Of a DNA stretch of 64,000 nucleotides, positions 62,949-64,000 are shown in pieces. The notes under the pieces were generated by a model that worked only from the letters and a program-made list of their open reading frames with translations, searched no databases and was not told where the DNA came from. This stretch comes from Lepidodermella squamata (taxonomy: Eukaryota; Gastrotricha). Each line of letters starts with the position of its first letter. Within the stretch, counting starts at the first letter, position 1. Position numbers and translations under genes: made by a program. Where the stretch lies: positions 1 through 64,000 of the forward strand of contig JBLDXI010000068.1 in assembly GCA_047495785.1 (NCBI GenBank), given 5' to 3'.

Positions 62949-64000
62949 TAGTCATTAGCGCTCGGATGACGTTGCCTTGTGCTCTGTCAAGGGTCTTCCT
63001 GGCAGCAGCAGAGCACAAATCGCATTTTCATTCGCTTACTTAAAAAAAAATGGGACCTGTTCATTCATCCTTCAGAAAATATAAAAATAATATAGTGTTA
63101 CTCCATGCATTTACCGCACTTAAAAATTTATCCAGACGCTGATAGCATTTTTTAAAATAAATAAATAAAGCGTCGGTGACAACGCGCCGCCAATTTCAAA
63201 TAAAAATCAATCAATTCAGTTATAAAAATCAATCAATTCAGTTACAAGTTATGAACTGACTTCTTACAGTAGCTCTTACATTTGACCATCTGCTATTTTT
63301 GAGTAGCAGAACTGATATGTGCCCGCTGTTTACACAATAAAACGAGAAAATGTGCAAAACAAGCTTTCATCTCTCTCTTGTGTTTTCCTGAGTTATTCTC
63401 TCCCGGTCTCTTTTCCCTCTTTCGTCTGCCTTCTTTCTTCTTTCATAATAAAGCCATGAAATACAGGCTGGAACAACGACCACACATACAGCGGATCTCC
63501 TGTCTACCGCATGCCTGAATTGCCTATCGAAATCAATAGCGAGAACGACGTTACACGTTTGAAGGAAGCTGCAGCAGATCGCGAGCATTGGAGGGCGGTG
63601 GTGGAACTCGCGGCCTCCCCTGCCATGCAGTGAAATGTTGAATAACATGAACACTAATACTACTACTACTAAATACAGTCATTTATCGCAATGAGGCAGT
63701 CACCGATCGCTAACCTTTTATCGTATTCAATATATGTTTGGGTTTTACCAACAAGCCATTCACTTACTCACCGCAATGGAAGATGATTGTCTTCTCTCTT
63801 CGCTGTCACCGTTACACTTATCAAGCGACGCTTTAGACCTTGTTGATGGCATTGACCGCGCCGAGCAGGCAAGCCAATCAGCCGTGCAGGCAAACGTGCG
63901 CAGGAAATTTTGGACGAATTCAATTCTCCCGTACCTCTTTAACTTCTTCTTTCTTTCTTTCTTCTTTCTTCTTCCCTTTCTCGACGTCCGCATTCGATAG
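62949..64000. other. Right end of window, no gene recognised
   Basis: AT-rich with TTTC/TTCT tracts near 63395-63445 and 63944-63975. A plus-strand frame from 63734 could hold a first exon (MEDDCLLSSLSPLHLSSDAL from the ATG at 63777), but it runs into a poly-pyrimidine tract and has no support. Confidence 0.35.

Noticed and set aside
63575-63635. Possible tRNA-like segment (GCATTGG...CCATGCA)
   Set aside because: It does not fold into D, anticodon and T arms and lacks a B box.

Overview
The window is nuclear DNA of an animal, most likely an invertebrate; I cannot fix the phylum. The protein genes have GT-AG introns and closely match metazoan families: CRIPT, NDUFV1, COX20, VPS52, PNO1, cytosolic HSP90 ending in MEEVD, TRMT5, WDR5, EXOSC7 and a probable repulsive-guidance-molecule relative. 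The tRNA genes lack an encoded CCA, have internal A and B boxes and are followed by T runs, as expected for RNA polymerase III genes. Coding exons are GC-rich, while introns and spacers are AT-rich and carry simple repeats and non-LTR retroelements.

Left part (1-18512). CRIPT, NDUFV1, COX20 and a 57-residue membrane microprotein all lie on the minus strand. NDUFV1, COX20 and the microprotein are about 117 bp apart, and two of the three are certain mitochondrial respiratory genes. NDUFV1 carries a MITE in intron 1 and a 5'-truncated non-LTR retroelement in intron 3. VPS52, PNO1 and HSP90 follow on the plus strand; HSP90 has a heat-shock element and a TATA box upstream.

Centre (18513-51762). 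This is a head-to-tail tandem array of a 4569-bp unit holding 27 tRNA genes on both strands. The genes read 26 different anticodons for 18 amino acids; only Met and Cys are absent. I count 173 complete tRNA genes in about 33 kb. Units 1-3 are full length. Unit 4 carries an extra 1.93-kb block made by recombination between its two tRNA-Asp genes. Unit 5 is cut short, and 3569 bp of it are replaced by a 3.7-kb retroelement segment. Unit 6 has a 233-bp insertion with a 9-bp target duplication. Unit 7 repeats the Asp-Asp rearrangement and is truncated. Shared variants show that units 3-4 and 6-7 are related as blocks. One tRNA-Ser position reads AGA in unit 1 and CGA in all other copies.

Right part (51763-64000). 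Minus-strand genes follow: an RGM-like GPI-anchored protein (two exons), TRMT5 (two exons), WDR5 (single exon) and EXOSC7 (single exon). The end of the window holds a broken unidentified ORF and simple repeats. The genes share no single pathway. The themes are mitochondrial respiration (NDUFV1, COX20), RNA processing and translation (PNO1, EXOSC7, TRMT5, the tRNA array), trafficking (VPS52), chaperoning (HSP90), chromatin (WDR5) and signalling (RGM-like).
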